Of a stretch of DNA of 10,436 nucleotides, positions 1-8,800 are shown piece after piece. Where the stretch lies: NCBI GenBank assembly GCA_038527215.1, contig JBCBGC010000187.1, forward strand, positions 1-10,436, read 5' to 3'. Position numbers and translations under genes: made by a program. The notes beneath the pieces were generated by a model. That model saw only the letters and a list, made by a program, of their open reading frames with translations, did no database searches and was not told the origin of the DNA. This DNA is from JAWPMV01 sp038527215. Its GTDB lineage: Bacteria > Bacteroidota > Bacteroidia > J057. Position 1 is the first letter of the stretch. Each line of letters begins with the position of its first letter.

Positions 1-2
1 TG

Positions 3-89
3 CCCGATTCGGTTCACCAAAGTTCTGCAGTAGATTGGGCTACCTACCTAAAAAAAGAGCCCGTTGTTCAAGCCTTTGCCTCACTCTAA
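3..89 (+). CDS. C-terminal fragment of an unidentified upstream gene (partial)
   Basis: The frame beginning at base 3 is open from the window edge to a TAA at 87-89 and encodes 28 residues ending WATYLKKEPVVQAFASL. The composition looks protein-like, and the stop lies only 8 bases before the ATG of the following ankyrin gene, the spacing expected for two genes of one operon. The fragment is too short to assign. The ending faintly resembles the last helix of some glutathione-S-transferase-like proteins, but this is not enough for a call. It could still be chance open sequence. Confidence 0.45.
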   Translation, partial: PDSVHQSSAVDWATYLKKEPVVQAFASL

Positions 90-97
90 TTCAATCT

Positions 98-1003
98 ATG
101 ATGATCAATCAATCTATCTTCGAATCTGCGGTTCTGGCTTTGATAGGAGGAGATGCTGAGGGCCTGCGGTCTCTCCTGCGTCAATACCCGGCTTTGGTTC
201 ATACCAGATCTACGGCTGACCATCAGGCCAGTCTCTTTCATTATCTGGGAGCCAATGGCGTGGAGAACGAATGGCAAAAAACGCCTCCCAACGCGCTGGA
301 AATGGCCCAACTCCTGGTGGAATTTGGGGCAGATGTCAATGCTCTGGCTCCTATTTATGGAACTGAAGATCATACCCTGGAACTGCTGGTTTCCAGTTGG
401 CATCCCTTCGCGGCAGGCCTGCAAGCTGATCTGGCGGCCTATATGATCGCTCAAGGGGCTCCCATCGAAGGCAGGCAGGGCAATGGTGCCCCCTTAGGGC
501 TTGCCCTGGGATTTGGCTATAGGAACACCGCTGAGCGTCTTGCCGCCTTAGGCGCGCGCCACGATAACCTGATCTTTGCCGCTGGCCTGGGGAAACTCAA
601 CTCTATCAAAGACATGCTCGATCAGCAGGGCTATCTGAAAAATCCGGACCTGGCTGGAGTTATGGGCAGTAGCGAGAAGATTGGTCGGTTTAGCTGGCCA
701 CCCCCCAAACATGATGATCCTCGGGTGATCGCATTTCTATATGCCTGCCTCCATGGAAGGGATGAGGTAGTCCTTTTTTTCCTTGACTTAGGCATCTCAC
801 CCAATGCCAGCGCTTCCTACGGCCAGACCGGCTTGCACTTTGCAGCCTTAGCCGGGCATGAATCAACCGTCCGACACCTGATAGAAGCAGGAGCCATAAC
901 CCATCTGGCAGATACCCAGGTGAACCGGTCTCCAGCAGACTGGGCCCGTGAGGGAGGAGAAATGGCCATTGCCCACTACCTGGAAGGCATGAGCACCCCA
1001 TAG
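98..1003 (+). CDS. ankyrin repeat domain-containing protein
   Basis: This is a 301-residue protein without a signal peptide or membrane segment, so it is probably cytoplasmic. Helix-turn-helix ankyrin units are visible throughout. Examples are LLVEFGADVNA at about residues 72-82, a unit around 'MIAQGAPIEG', and the best consensus unit near the C-terminus (HFAALAGHESTVRHLIEAGA from residue 247). The segment LFHYLGANGV at residues 46-55 is characteristic of a conserved bacterial subfamily of ankyrin proteins; I know this from the family and did not search for it. Ankyrin repeats bind protein partners, and no catalytic domain is present. The frame stays open to base 2 and has a TTG at 35, but the tandem ATGs at 98 and 101 fit better because the preceding gene stops at 89. 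No Shine-Dalgarno sequence is seen, as is common in Bacteroidota. The biological role is unknown. Confidence 0.88.
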   Translation: MMINQSIFESAVLALIGGDAEGLRSLLRQYPALVHTRSTADHQASLFHYLGANGVENEWQKTPPNALEMAQLLVEFGADVNALAPIYGTEDHTLELLVSSWHPFAAGLQADLAAYMIAQGAPIEGRQGNGAPLGLALGFGYRNTAERLAALGARHDNLIFAAGLGKLNSIKDMLDQQGYLKNPDLAGVMGSSEKIGRFSWPPPKHDDPRVIAFLYACLHGRDEVVLFFLDLGISPNASASYGQTGLHFAALAGHESTVRHLIEAGAITHLADTQVNRSPADWAREGGEMAIAHYLEGMSTP

Positions 1004-1008
1004 CGCAT

Positions 1009-1041
1009 AAAAAAAGAGGCTGTTTCAATTGAAACAACCTC
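1009..1041 (-). terminator. rho-independent terminator for the 1702-1067 gene, probably bidirectional
   Basis: Arms 1016-1026 and 1031-1041 pair around an AATT loop. The pairing is perfect apart from one C/A position (1020/1037), which becomes a G-U wobble in the minus-strand RNA. Read on the minus strand, the stem is followed at once by seven U (the A run at 1009-1015), the textbook arrangement. It lies 25 bases beyond the minus-strand stop at 1067 and 12 bases after the plus-strand stop at 1003. It can therefore also end the ankyrin transcript, though without a good U tract in that direction. Confidence 0.85.
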
Positions 1042-1066
1042 GAATATTTAGGAACCGGAAAAAGTG

Positions 1067-1702
1067 CTATTCAATAATGACCTTCTGTTGGAAAAAGGTC
1101 TGATTGGCCTGTACGGTAAAGTAGTAGGTACCAGGCTCAAAGGTGCGAAGATTAAGGACACGTTCTCCGTCATAGCGCAAAACTTCCTGTCGAACCAATC
1201 TACCCTGAAAGTCATACCAGTTAAGGTTGACGGGCGTGGCCTGTGCCAATTCATCCATACGGAAGTACGAGTAGTCTTTCGCTGGATTAGGGTAGGTTAG
1301 GCCTGATCTTTTGGACATGAAAGTCTTGATCGGGGAATACTTTATCTCCCCGTCTTTATACACCAGTTTCAGTCGGTATTGCCACAGCTTTTCGGAGCGA
1401 TCCGACTTGAATTCGTCTTTGAAGTGAATGGAGCTTGATTGACCTTCAAGGATCATCCGTCCTCCCACACTGAAAAAATCTCCTTCTAAGGCACGTCTTT
1501 CGACAGAATAGTATGCGACTGCTTCTACGTTCCGTACCTCCCAACCTAACAGGATTCCTGTAGGAAGCGAGACCATTTGGTTGAACGAAACCGTACTTTC
1601 TGAGCTGTTCAGCAGATGATGCTGGGCAGGTAAGGCAGAAAAGGCGGAGAAGAGCGACCAAACGCCTAAGAAAGTGAGTACCAGTCCGACCTGTACTTTC
1701 AT
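1067..1702 (-). CDS. small T9SS type A sorting domain-containing secreted protein
   Basis: This 211-residue protein has an N-terminal signal peptide: MK, a hydrophobic stretch at residues 5-24, and probable cleavage after LPA at 26. The middle (about residues 40-130) has beta-strand character reminiscent of a fibronectin III-like fold, with 'GILLGWEVRN' and 'YYSVERR'. The C-terminus from YPNPAKD at residue 137 onward is a type IX secretion type A sorting domain: YPNPA start, 'WYDFQGRLV' middle, 'FEPGTYYFTVQ' and the final 'KVIIE'. In this family the protein is exported by Sec, then crosses the outer membrane through the Por/T9SS machinery, with the C-terminal domain removed or anchored. It is nearly all signal peptide, one domain and sorting domain, so it is short for a T9SS cargo. 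It is transcribed alone, with its own terminator. No enzymatic motif is visible; it may be an adhesin or surface-structure component. Confidence 0.85.
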   Translation of the reverse strand: MKVQVGLVLTFLGVWSLFSAFSALPAQHHLLNSSESTVSFNQMVSLPTGILLGWEVRNVEAVAYYSVERRALEGDFFSVGGRMILEGQSSSIHFKDEFKSDRSEKLWQYRLKLVYKDGEIKYSPIKTFMSKRSGLTYPNPAKDYSYFRMDELAQATPVNLNWYDFQGRLVRQEVLRYDGERVLNLRTFEPGTYYFTVQANQTFFQQKVIIE

Positions 1703-2194
1703 AACTCTTAGCGTCTAGATGTTAGATCCTGAATTAGCGATATTACAAGCAGATAGAAACATCCTATCTTATTTTAGAGCAAGAGGCGAATCTCAAGAGC
1801 GTTTTTTTCTTAGGGTGCAAGTATAGCATTTGTCAAAGAAAAGTCCCTAAAATTCCCCCTTATAATTTTGAGCCAAGTTACGATTAAAAGTGAACTGACG
1901 ATTGTTTATGTAATATTTCAACCAAAAAAGCACAAATTTCATTTCCGAAAACCGTCAAATCCGGCAGAAATTGCTGATTTCCCTGAATATAAGGATTTCC
2001 AAGGAGAATCAAAGTCTCTCAGTTGTAGTGTAGATAGGCGTAAGGAATATTCAGGGCTGTTCTTTTTAATTCAAAAAACTTCTTATTCTGGACTTTTTCC
2101 AACAGTAGTAATCCCAAAATTTCCAATACCCCTTTCTTTTTTAATCAAGTTTTCTTAAGGCTTTGGATTCTTAAAACTTAATCAGGTCACCCCT
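1703..2194. other. AT-rich intergenic region between divergent T9SS cargo genes
   Basis: These 492 bases lie between the start codons of the two divergent secreted-protein genes and must hold both promoters. On the plus strand, TAATTTTG at 1863-1870 matches the Bacteroidota -7 consensus TAnnTTTG exactly, but no TTG lies at the usual 17-23 base spacing. On the minus strand, TATACTTG (complement of 1818-1825) matches with one mismatch, again without a clear -33 element. A 10-bp inverted repeat (1981-1990 with 2047-2056) flanks a 56-base loop. A TTG-started 96-codon open frame at 1868-2158 has no recognisable protein character, and I do not consider it a gene. Confidence 0.5.
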
Positions 2195-3463
2195 ATGCAA
2201 GAATTTTTACCCCGCACCTTAATAATATTGATTGGACTGATTGGCAGTCATTTAGCCTCCCTGGCCCAGACGCCGGAAGGAGAATTGTGGTTTCATTCAT
2301 ATCCGCTGGATAGTCAACACCCAGGAATATGGGGGAAAGTTGACATTCCAAGTGGCAAATTTGAGATATGGGATATAGCCAATATGGTATCGGTTTTACC
2401 CTTCCGGGAAGAGCAGATTGTAGCCCTTCATTCTCTGTACAACCCCACACCTCATGGATTATCCATTGGTTGGCGACAGGACACTTTTGCCAGCCCTGTT
2501 TTACCCGGCGAACAGTTCCAATCTATGCATCCTTCAGAGGACTGGTTGATGTTGAGCAGCCTGGCTCCTCCCTATCTCCGCGCCTATCGCTGGCAGGGTG
2601 ATTCTCTCGCCTTGCAGTGGAGTGCAGACACGGCGGAAGTCAAACTTTCCCCTGGTCCCATGACCGTCTGGGATGACCGTCTTTATGCGGTGGTGGGAGA
2701 TAGCCTGCACATTTATCGGGCCTTTACAGGGGTTCCCATAGATGTGGTATATCTCGGCGGTTTCCTCTGGACAGGGGCCTCCTACCCTACCTTTATCTTT
2801 CCGCATGAAGAGCGTTTATATGTATTTTTTGATTTTGCTACGGCCCTGGTCAGGTCTGCCATGATCAGCCTGGACAGCATGGGTATACAGCCCGATACCT
2901 TATTCTTTGTGGAGAATAACTCCTCTTTGTTTCAACCCCAGTGGTTGGGCAACCGGCTATATTTCGGGGGATATCCGACTTATTTCGATGATGGGGGAGA
3001 CAGCGTGGTGCAGGGCAAAGTTTACAATCCCTATGTTCTTGGGGTAGATCAGGGAGATTCCGCGGTCTTTGTCTTTGATGCGATGGCGGGGGGCCTGCAA
3101 ATCTTCCAACACGATAGCGTGCTGCAAACCATCGCCTTTCCAGCCCACCCCATGGGCGCTCATTATGTAGCCCTGGATAGCAGTGGGACTACCCATATAC
3201 GCCCAATGTTGCCAGCCCTTTCCTGGAAGGTTTATCCGAATCCCGCCTCAGATCAGATCAACCTGCGGTTTTCCTCGCCTACGCAGGTGGCATGGCTCAG
3301 GGTATGGGATTTACAAGGGAGAAAGGTGGCAGAAAAGGCTATCTCAGCCCTAAAAACGGACTTGATGTGGTCTCCAGGGGACCTAAGACCGGGGCTATAT
3401 GTATTAGAAGTGGTAGAGAAAAATGGCAGAAGCAGTGCCCGTAAACTGAGTTGGCGGGACTAA
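2195..3463 (+). CDS. T9SS type A sorting domain-containing secreted protein
   Basis: This 422-residue protein has a signal peptide with a hydrophobic core at about residues 8-23 and probable cleavage near SLA/Q at 24-25. The body (about residues 26-340) is rich in short beta strands with recurring aromatic-Gly and 'GDSLHIYRAF'- and 'GNRLYFGGY'-type segments. This suggests a propeller-like fold, but no named family or catalytic motif can be assigned. The C-terminus from VYPNPASDQ at residue 346 is a type A T9SS sorting domain: YPNPASD start, 'VWDLQGRKV' middle, 'LRPGLYVLEV', and a basic end 'ARKLSWRD'. The protein should therefore be exported by Sec and delivered to the surface or medium through the type IX system. 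It is monocistronic, with a hairpin overlapping its stop codon. The start ATG is preceded by CCCCT with no Shine-Dalgarno match. Confidence 0.88.
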   Translation: MQEFLPRTLIILIGLIGSHLASLAQTPEGELWFHSYPLDSQHPGIWGKVDIPSGKFEIWDIANMVSVLPFREEQIVALHSLYNPTPHGLSIGWRQDTFASPVLPGEQFQSMHPSEDWLMLSSLAPPYLRAYRWQGDSLALQWSADTAEVKLSPGPMTVWDDRLYAVVGDSLHIYRAFTGVPIDVVYLGGFLWTGASYPTFIFPHEERLYVFFDFATALVRSAMISLDSMGIQPDTLFFVENNSSLFQPQWLGNRLYFGGYPTYFDDGGDSVVQGKVYNPYVLGVDQGDSAVFVFDAMAGGLQIFQHDSVLQTIAFPAHPMGAHYVALDSSGTTHIRPMLPALSWKVYPNPASDQINLRFSSPTQVAWLRVWDLQGRKVAEKAISALKTDLMWSPGDLRPGLYVLEVVEKNGRSSARKLSWRD

Positions 3464-3508
3464 GCGCCAGTTTAACAATTATTCTTCAGGGGAATAAACA
3501 GGCGCTAA
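3461..3508 (+). terminator. hairpin at the convergent junction, probable terminator of the 2195-3463 gene
   Basis: AGCGCC at 3463-3468 pairs with GGCGCT at 3501-3506. The stem continues, after one A/A mismatch, as GTTTA at 3470-3474 with TAAAC at 3495-3499, leaving a 20-base loop. Six T (3513-3518) follow five bases beyond the stem on the plus strand. The hairpin contains the stop codons of both converging genes (TAA at 3461-3463 and TAG on the minus strand at 3505-3507). In the minus direction there is no U tract, so termination of the signalling cassette here is less certain. Confidence 0.6.
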
Positions 3509-4602
3509 GCCTTTTTTCTGCCCAGGACTTCGAACACTTTGACGCGTTCTCTTTTTCCCTTGACCTCCATGGGACCCCAATCCTTTGCCTCCACCAGATG
3601 AGCGACTTTGGTGTAAACCCCTTCGCTGATCAGGATGGTATTGGGATTTTCTTTGGTTAGGCTTTCAATTCGCTTGCCGGTATTCACGGTATCTCCCGTA
3701 ACAGAATAGGAGATTTTGTCCTCTGAGCCCATATTCCCTGCGACCACTTCTCCTGCGTTGACGCCGATCCCAATTTCAATTTCCCGGCCCAGTTTTTCCC
3801 GATACTGCGCATTGAGCGATTCCCTGATCTTCATCATATCGATGGCACAAAGGACGGCATTTTGCTCATTGTGGTTAGAAGCGTAAGGCGCGCCAAATGT
3901 GGCAAAAACCTCATCCCCTACAAATTGATTCACCGTGCCATGGTGTTTCTTTACTACCTGCGTCATGGCAGCGTAGTAGTCATTAAGGAAACTTACCACT
4001 TCTTTTGGTTCGAGTTCTTCACTCATGGGCGTGAAGCCCCGGATATCACAGAAAAGGACGGATATATCTTTGGTTACGCCCTCAAAAATTGACTCAGAAG
4101 TATGGCTCAGCGCCTGTTCGACTACCGCTTCCGGCACATAGCGCATAAACAGTTTTAAGGTCCGTTCCTGCTCTTCTACTTTGCTTTGCAGCTCAGAGAC
4201 CAGCCGTTTGTTGCTTTGCTGTAATTCATAGACCTGACGAGCATTTTCTATACTCATTCGCAGTTCGTGCTCATCCCAGGGCTTGGTTATATAGCGGAAA
4301 ATGCGTCCGCTGTTGATGACTTTGATGATGTCATCCGTATCACTAAAGCCTGTCAGAACAATCCGAATGACATCAGGATACTCCGCCTGGGCTTTTTCCA
4401 AAAACTCCACGCCAGTCATACCCGGCATGCGTTGATCGGTAATGATGAGTTTGATCGGCTGTTGCTGGATACACGAAAGGCCTTCCTTTCCACTCAAGGC
4501 GGTAAAAATGGGATATTCCCTCCGATACGTAGCTTTGAAGGAGATGAGATTTTGCTGCTCATCATCTACGTACAGGATAGGAAAATTGTCGTGTCTCGGC
4601 AT
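3505..4602 (-). CDS. response regulator with class III adenylate/guanylate cyclase output domain
   Basis: This is a 365-residue soluble protein. Residues 8-120 form a receiver domain with acidic pocket D13-D14, phosphoacceptor D56 in 'ITDQRMPGMTG', T84 and K107 in 'TKPW'. A short coiled helix (about 121-150) leads to a class III cyclase domain at about 178-360. D186 ('FCDIRGFT') and D230 ('QFVGDE') are the two metal-binding aspartates. N306 and R310 ('TVNTGKR') are the transition-state pair, so it should be catalytically competent. The usual ATP-selecting lysine before F-x-G-D is glutamine (Q226), and the second base-selecting position appears to be S299. Whether it makes cAMP or cGMP is therefore open. 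The expected role is phosphorylation-controlled cyclic nucleotide synthesis. It is the last gene of a three-gene cassette, 29 bases after the preceding kinase gene, and its receiver resembles that neighbour's closely. Confidence 0.92.
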   Translation of the reverse strand: MPRHDNFPILYVDDEQQNLISFKATYRREYPIFTALSGKEGLSCIQQQPIKLIITDQRMPGMTGVEFLEKAQAEYPDVIRIVLTGFSDTDDIIKVINSGRIFRYITKPWDEHELRMSIENARQVYELQQSNKRLVSELQSKVEEQERTLKLFMRYVPEAVVEQALSHTSESIFEGVTKDISVLFCDIRGFTPMSEELEPKEVVSFLNDYYAAMTQVVKKHHGTVNQFVGDEVFATFGAPYASNHNEQNAVLCAIDMMKIRESLNAQYREKLGREIEIGIGVNAGEVVAGNMGSEDKISYSVTGDTVNTGKRIESLTKENPNTILISEGVYTKVAHLVEAKDWGPMEVKGKRERVKVFEVLGRKKA

Positions 4603-4631
4603 AGAATTCTACTAGTCCACCCTAAAGCAGC

Positions 4632-5663
4632 CTAGGGCATGGCATCGGGGTTAGTTACCCTGGGTAGCAACGGCACCTTTGCAATATAGTGATCATTATC
4701 CAGATAAAATGCCGGTTGCTGGTTAGATAAAAACGCATATCTGGCCTTAAGGTTTGCCAATCCTATGCCAGTAGAAGGAATTCGCTCTTCTCGCTTCTGA
4801 AAATTGTTCTTTACGACGAAAAAATCATCCTCGATGTACAGTTCTATGGTCAGGGGCTGTTGTCGGGATATGATGTTGTGTTTGACCGCATTTTCCACCA
4901 GGAGTTGCAGGGTTAACGGCGGCAGACACTCGGACAGTTTTTGCGGAGGTACTTCGCTGTAGAGGCGCAGGTTGTTGCCAAAGCGAATTTGCTGGAGGAA
5001 GATGTAGTTTTGCACAAAATCCAATTCCTCCGTGAGACTCACCATGGCTTTATCTTTCAATTCCAGGACGTAGCGATAGACCTTGGTAAGTTTGGCAATA
5101 AAAGCCTCAGCCAGGTCGGGATCGTCGTGGACCAGGGTCATGAGGACATTAAGGGAGTTGAAGAGAAAATGGGGGTTGACCTGGTTTTTCAGGGTTTCAA
5201 ACTGGGATTGAAGCTGGGCCTTGGCTTGTTTTTCGGCTTCCAGCAGCAAGGAATTGCGTTCTTCAGTAAGGTCTCGGTTTTCGGTTTTCAGACGAAAAGC
5301 CTCCAGGGCATTGTCGAGGACCAGTTTGAGCTCTTCCCGCTTCCAGGGTTTGGTGATATAATAATATACCCGACCGTGGTTGATCGCCCGGATCACCGCT
5401 TCAATATCACTGTAGCCTGTCATGATCATGCGGATGGGGTCCGGGAAGCGATCTACCACCCGCTCAAACATTTCTACGCCCGTCATGCGTGGCATTCGCT
5501 GATCACTGATAATGAGAGAGATACCCGGATTCTCTTCTAGCAGGCTGAGGGCTTCCTCTCCCTCCTGCGCTGTATATATCTGATAAAATTGCCTGAAGGA
5601 AGCTTTAAAACTTACCAGGTTATGTCGTTCATCGTCGACGTATAGGATTTGCGGTTTCCCCAT
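4632..5663 (-). CDS. receiver domain-LytS-type histidine kinase fusion
   Basis: This is a 343-residue cytoplasmic protein without membrane segments. Residues 5-118 are a receiver with D10-D11, phosphoacceptor D54 in 'ISDQRMPRMTG', T82 and K105 in 'TKPW'. A charged coiled segment (about 120-158) follows. Next comes the His_kinase (LytS/YehU) dimerisation motif 'NQVNPHFLFNSLN' with the predicted phosphorylated histidine H165. A GHKL ATPase completes the protein, with N-box 'LLVENAVKHN' (254-263) and G-box 'STGIGLANLK' from 297. Classical LytS kinases carry membrane sensor domains; here the input is a receiver, so kinase activity is probably gated by phosphorylation at D54. LytS kinases normally signal to LytTR-domain regulators, but none is in the window. 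The ATG has a plausible Shine-Dalgarno GAGG nine bases upstream (complement of 5673-5676). The gene lies 155 bases after the large sensor kinase and 29 before the cyclase gene. Confidence 0.92.
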   Translation of the reverse strand: MGKPQILYVDDERHNLVSFKASFRQFYQIYTAQEGEEALSLLEENPGISLIISDQRMPRMTGVEMFERVVDRFPDPIRMIMTGYSDIEAVIRAINHGRVYYYITKPWKREELKLVLDNALEAFRLKTENRDLTEERNSLLLEAEKQAKAQLQSQFETLKNQVNPHFLFNSLNVLMTLVHDDPDLAEAFIAKLTKVYRYVLELKDKAMVSLTEELDFVQNYIFLQQIRFGNNLRLYSEVPPQKLSECLPPLTLQLLVENAVKHNIISRQQPLTIELYIEDDFFVVKNNFQKREERIPSTGIGLANLKARYAFLSNQQPAFYLDNDHYIAKVPLLPRVTNPDAMP

Positions 5664-5818
5664 AAACTTTTTCCTCGGATGAAAATTACTCCAGTTGGTC
5701 GGGTTAAGGCTTTCTCTGGGCCCCGTGCATAGGCAGCACTCGTACCTGCTCCATCCATCTGGCGTGAGTAGGTGTATATGGCCTGGGGTTTGTCAAAAAT
5801 AAGGAAGATTCGAGAATT
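5664..5818. other. gap between the sensor kinase and the receiver-kinase gene
   Basis: These 155 bases separate the stop of the large kinase from the start of the receiver-LytS kinase gene on the minus strand. I see no terminator with a U tract and no convincing promoter. A TTGACA on the minus strand is followed by TATACA at only 12 bases, too close for a standard promoter. Read-through from the sensor gene is therefore plausible but not shown. Only the GAGG ribosome-binding candidate at 5673-5676 is notable. Confidence 0.4.
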
Positions 5819-8800
5819 TTATGCAATATCCTGGTGGCTATCATCGGTAGCCGGAACCTCTATAGGAACCTCCTCTTCCGGCTGGCGCAGCGGTAACTCA
5901 ATGGTGAAAGTAGTGCCTTTGCCTGGCTCACTGCTTACCTCTATATCTCCATGATGCTGCTCCACAATGCCGAAGGTGATGGAAAGGCCCAAACCAGTCC
6001 CCTCCCCGACTTCCTTGGTGGTGAAAAAAGGATCGAAAATTTTCTGTGCAACCTCCGGAGGCATCCCCTTTCCATCATCCTGAATCTTGATGCGCACACA
6101 TTCTCGCTGAGGAGAAGTCTCACACTCAAATAACTCGGTAGAAAGGTAGATGTTTCCCAGCAATTCCTGGGTTTGCAGGGTTTTACCATCTGCCAGGGCC
6201 CGGTCTTCTATGGCGTAAACGGCATTAGAGAGGATATTCATGAAGACCTGGTTGAGCTTACCCGGGTAGCATTCAACCATCGGCATATCGACATAGTCCT
6301 TATGTACCTCGACCCGGTCTTTGAGCTGGTTAGACAGGAGGGTCAGGGTGGCATCCAGTCCCTGGTGCACATCCGCGAGCTTGAACTGATCCTGTTCGGT
6401 ACGGGAAAAAATCTTCAGGCCATCCACAATTTGTTTGGTCCGTACGGCCCCTTCTTCAATGCCATTGAGCAGGAGTTCCATCTCTTCGAAGAGGTAATCC
6501 GCATCAATTTCCTTTCGATAAGCCTCCAGTTCTTCCCAGGATATCAGCAAATCCTTGGCTGTCTTTAAGGCCAGTGCCCGCTGGAAGAGTTCCCGGATTT
6601 CTGCAAAATCCCGCTTCAGGGGATTGATATTTCCTTTAACAAAATTGATCGGATTGTTAATCTCATGAGCGATCCCCGCGGTCAACTGCCCCAGAGAGGC
6701 CATTTTTTCCGCTTCTACCAATTGAGTCTGCGCCGCCTTGAGTTTGGTCAGGGCCTTTTCCAGGGCTTCATTTTTTTCCCCCAACTCATCATGCTGCTTG
6801 GCGATTTCTTCCTTTTGCCGTTTGAGGGCGGCAGATTTCTTGATGATTTCTTTGTGCTGGGCCCACAACTCCGAGGTGCGTTCGTAGACCACCCGCTCCA
6901 GGTTTTCATTTTGCAGGTGGAGTCTTTGGGTATTTAACTTCACGGTTCCATATACCAGAAACACGGCTAGCAAGGCATAAGCGATGAAGGCCCAGGTGGT
7001 TCGGTACCAGGGCGGCAGAATGGTAAAGGAAAAGCCTTGGGGAGCACTTTCCTGCCCGTAGATATTCTGCGCCTTGACCAGAAACTCATACTTACCGGGT
7101 GGCAATAAGGTGTAGTCTTTTTTCACTTCTCTCACCCAGGGAGACCAGTGTTCATCCCGTCCTTGCAGCAGATAACTGAAGCGGAGTTCTTTGGCTCCCT
7201 GATAAAAAGTCGCATTATAGTGAAAGGTCAGGGCGTTGTTTTTGTAAGGAATGACGGGTTTGGACCAGTCTTTTGGAAATGCACCAGCGAAAATCAAAGA
7301 GTCTTCCCCGATCATGACCTTTCTAATCATGGATTCAAACTGGCGCAGGGCAGGGTTGCGGTCTTTTTCCTGCAGACAATAAAGGCCTTCGGGCGTGCCA
7401 ATCCAGGCCAGGCCATTTTCCTCCTCATAAATATCGCCCCAAACCTCGCTGCTGGCCAGGCCTTTTAATTTATTCTGATCGAGAAAATATGTGCCATCCG
7501 GCTGCGGAACCGCTACCTCTATCCACCTTCGGGCCTGTTGGTCCCGTTTGGACTGATAGTTTCGCTCAATCCAAATTCTCCCTGAAGGCCCTTCCCGAAA
7601 TCGCAATACTCCGCTATCCATGACAGAATCTTGCTCAAAGCGGGTATCCAGGAGAAAAGTATCCTGCTGGGCATCATATCTAAATAAGCCTTTTTCGGTA
7701 GCAAACACCACTTCTTCTCCGAAGTGAAAAACCCCTTCTGTGGGGGGTAAGCCGTCCGCTTCTCCAAAGTGTTTTTCTTCAGCTACGTACCAGGAATCCT
7801 TGCCATTGAGCTGATAGCGCACCACTTCGCCTTTCTGAAGCAGCTTGACCATCCACAATTCACCATTAGGTCGTAGCGCCATACTTTTAAAGCTCCCCTT
7901 GATCCCCTGGATCTTTTTCAATTTTCCCCAGCGCCCCTTTTCCATGGCCATATAGACAAAGCCTCTGGGCCCCGCCAGGTTAAAAACGTGTTTGGGATAG
8001 GCCGGGGATTGATAGACATTGTAAAACAAAAGGCCAGGCCTGACTTTTTGGGCCTTTTTATCCCGGATTTCATAGAAGCCTCCATAAGCCGAAACAAATA
8101 GCCTGGGGGCCGCCTCTGCATGCTCTTTCAGTTGCAGTAATTGCCAGGATTCTGCGTTGAGGTTTTTGACCTGGAAAAAACGCCCATCCTGCAGGTAAAA
8201 AACGCCAAAAGGCGTAGTGGCATATAATACCCCCTGATGACGCGTGGTATTAAACACAATGCCTTCCAAGCCTGAAGATTCACCCCATACGGAAAGATCA
8301 GAACTCCAACCGAGTCGGGAAATCCCTTTGGAAAGCGCCAGCCAGATATCCCCATGCTCATCCACCAGTCCTCCCTGGACAATGTTGTCCTGCAAACCCG
8401 CATCGGCGGTGATATGCTTATGGACCTTTCCCTCCGCATCGATGATGTAAACCCCGTTGCGGGCCGAGGAAAACAAATAGTATCCATTTCCCAAGTCCAG
8501 GAAAGTTCTTCCGGTTTGACCTTCTTCTAAGACATCATCTATTTCGGTCTGAAGTTTTTCTACCTTCAGTTCACGCTGCTCTAATAAAATTTTATAAATC
8601 CCTTTTTTGGCGGTAAACAACAGCATGCCCCGGGGTCCCATGGGCAGCATGTTGGTAATCTGCAGCCCGCTCAGCGCCTGACTGCCAGGTAGCGGAACAA
8701 AATCGTTCTCCATCCAAACCTCCAGGCCCGTTTCCTCCACAGCCGCAAAGAGAAAGCCATGGAGAAAAAACATATTGTCCACCCGATCAATACTAGGAGA

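Noticed and set aside
690..1037. A minus-strand open frame overlapping the ankyrin gene
   Set aside because: Its sequence is the complement of ankyrin repeats, runs through the terminator, and has no recognisable motif.
1940..2125. Several ATTTCC hexamers in the intergenic region, considered as a regulatory or repeat array
   Set aside because: Spacing is irregular, flanking bases differ, and the number is not striking for AT-rich DNA.
1868..2158. A 96-codon open frame in the AT-rich intergenic region
   Set aside because: It starts with TTG inside the putative promoter element, has a low-complexity composition typical of translated AT-rich spacer, and shows no domain or ribosome-binding site.
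4941..5540. A 199-codon plus-strand open frame
   Set aside because: It lies entirely antisense to the receiver-LytS kinase, whose catalytic motifs are intact on the minus strand.
5664..5818. A sigma-70-like promoter (TTGACA and TATACA) before the receiver-kinase gene
   Set aside because: The spacer is only 12 bases, and the motif does not fit the Bacteroidota consensus.
6173..6568. A 131-codon plus-strand open frame
   Set aside because: It is antisense to the HisKA/ATPase region of the large sensor kinase and has no protein-like features of its own.
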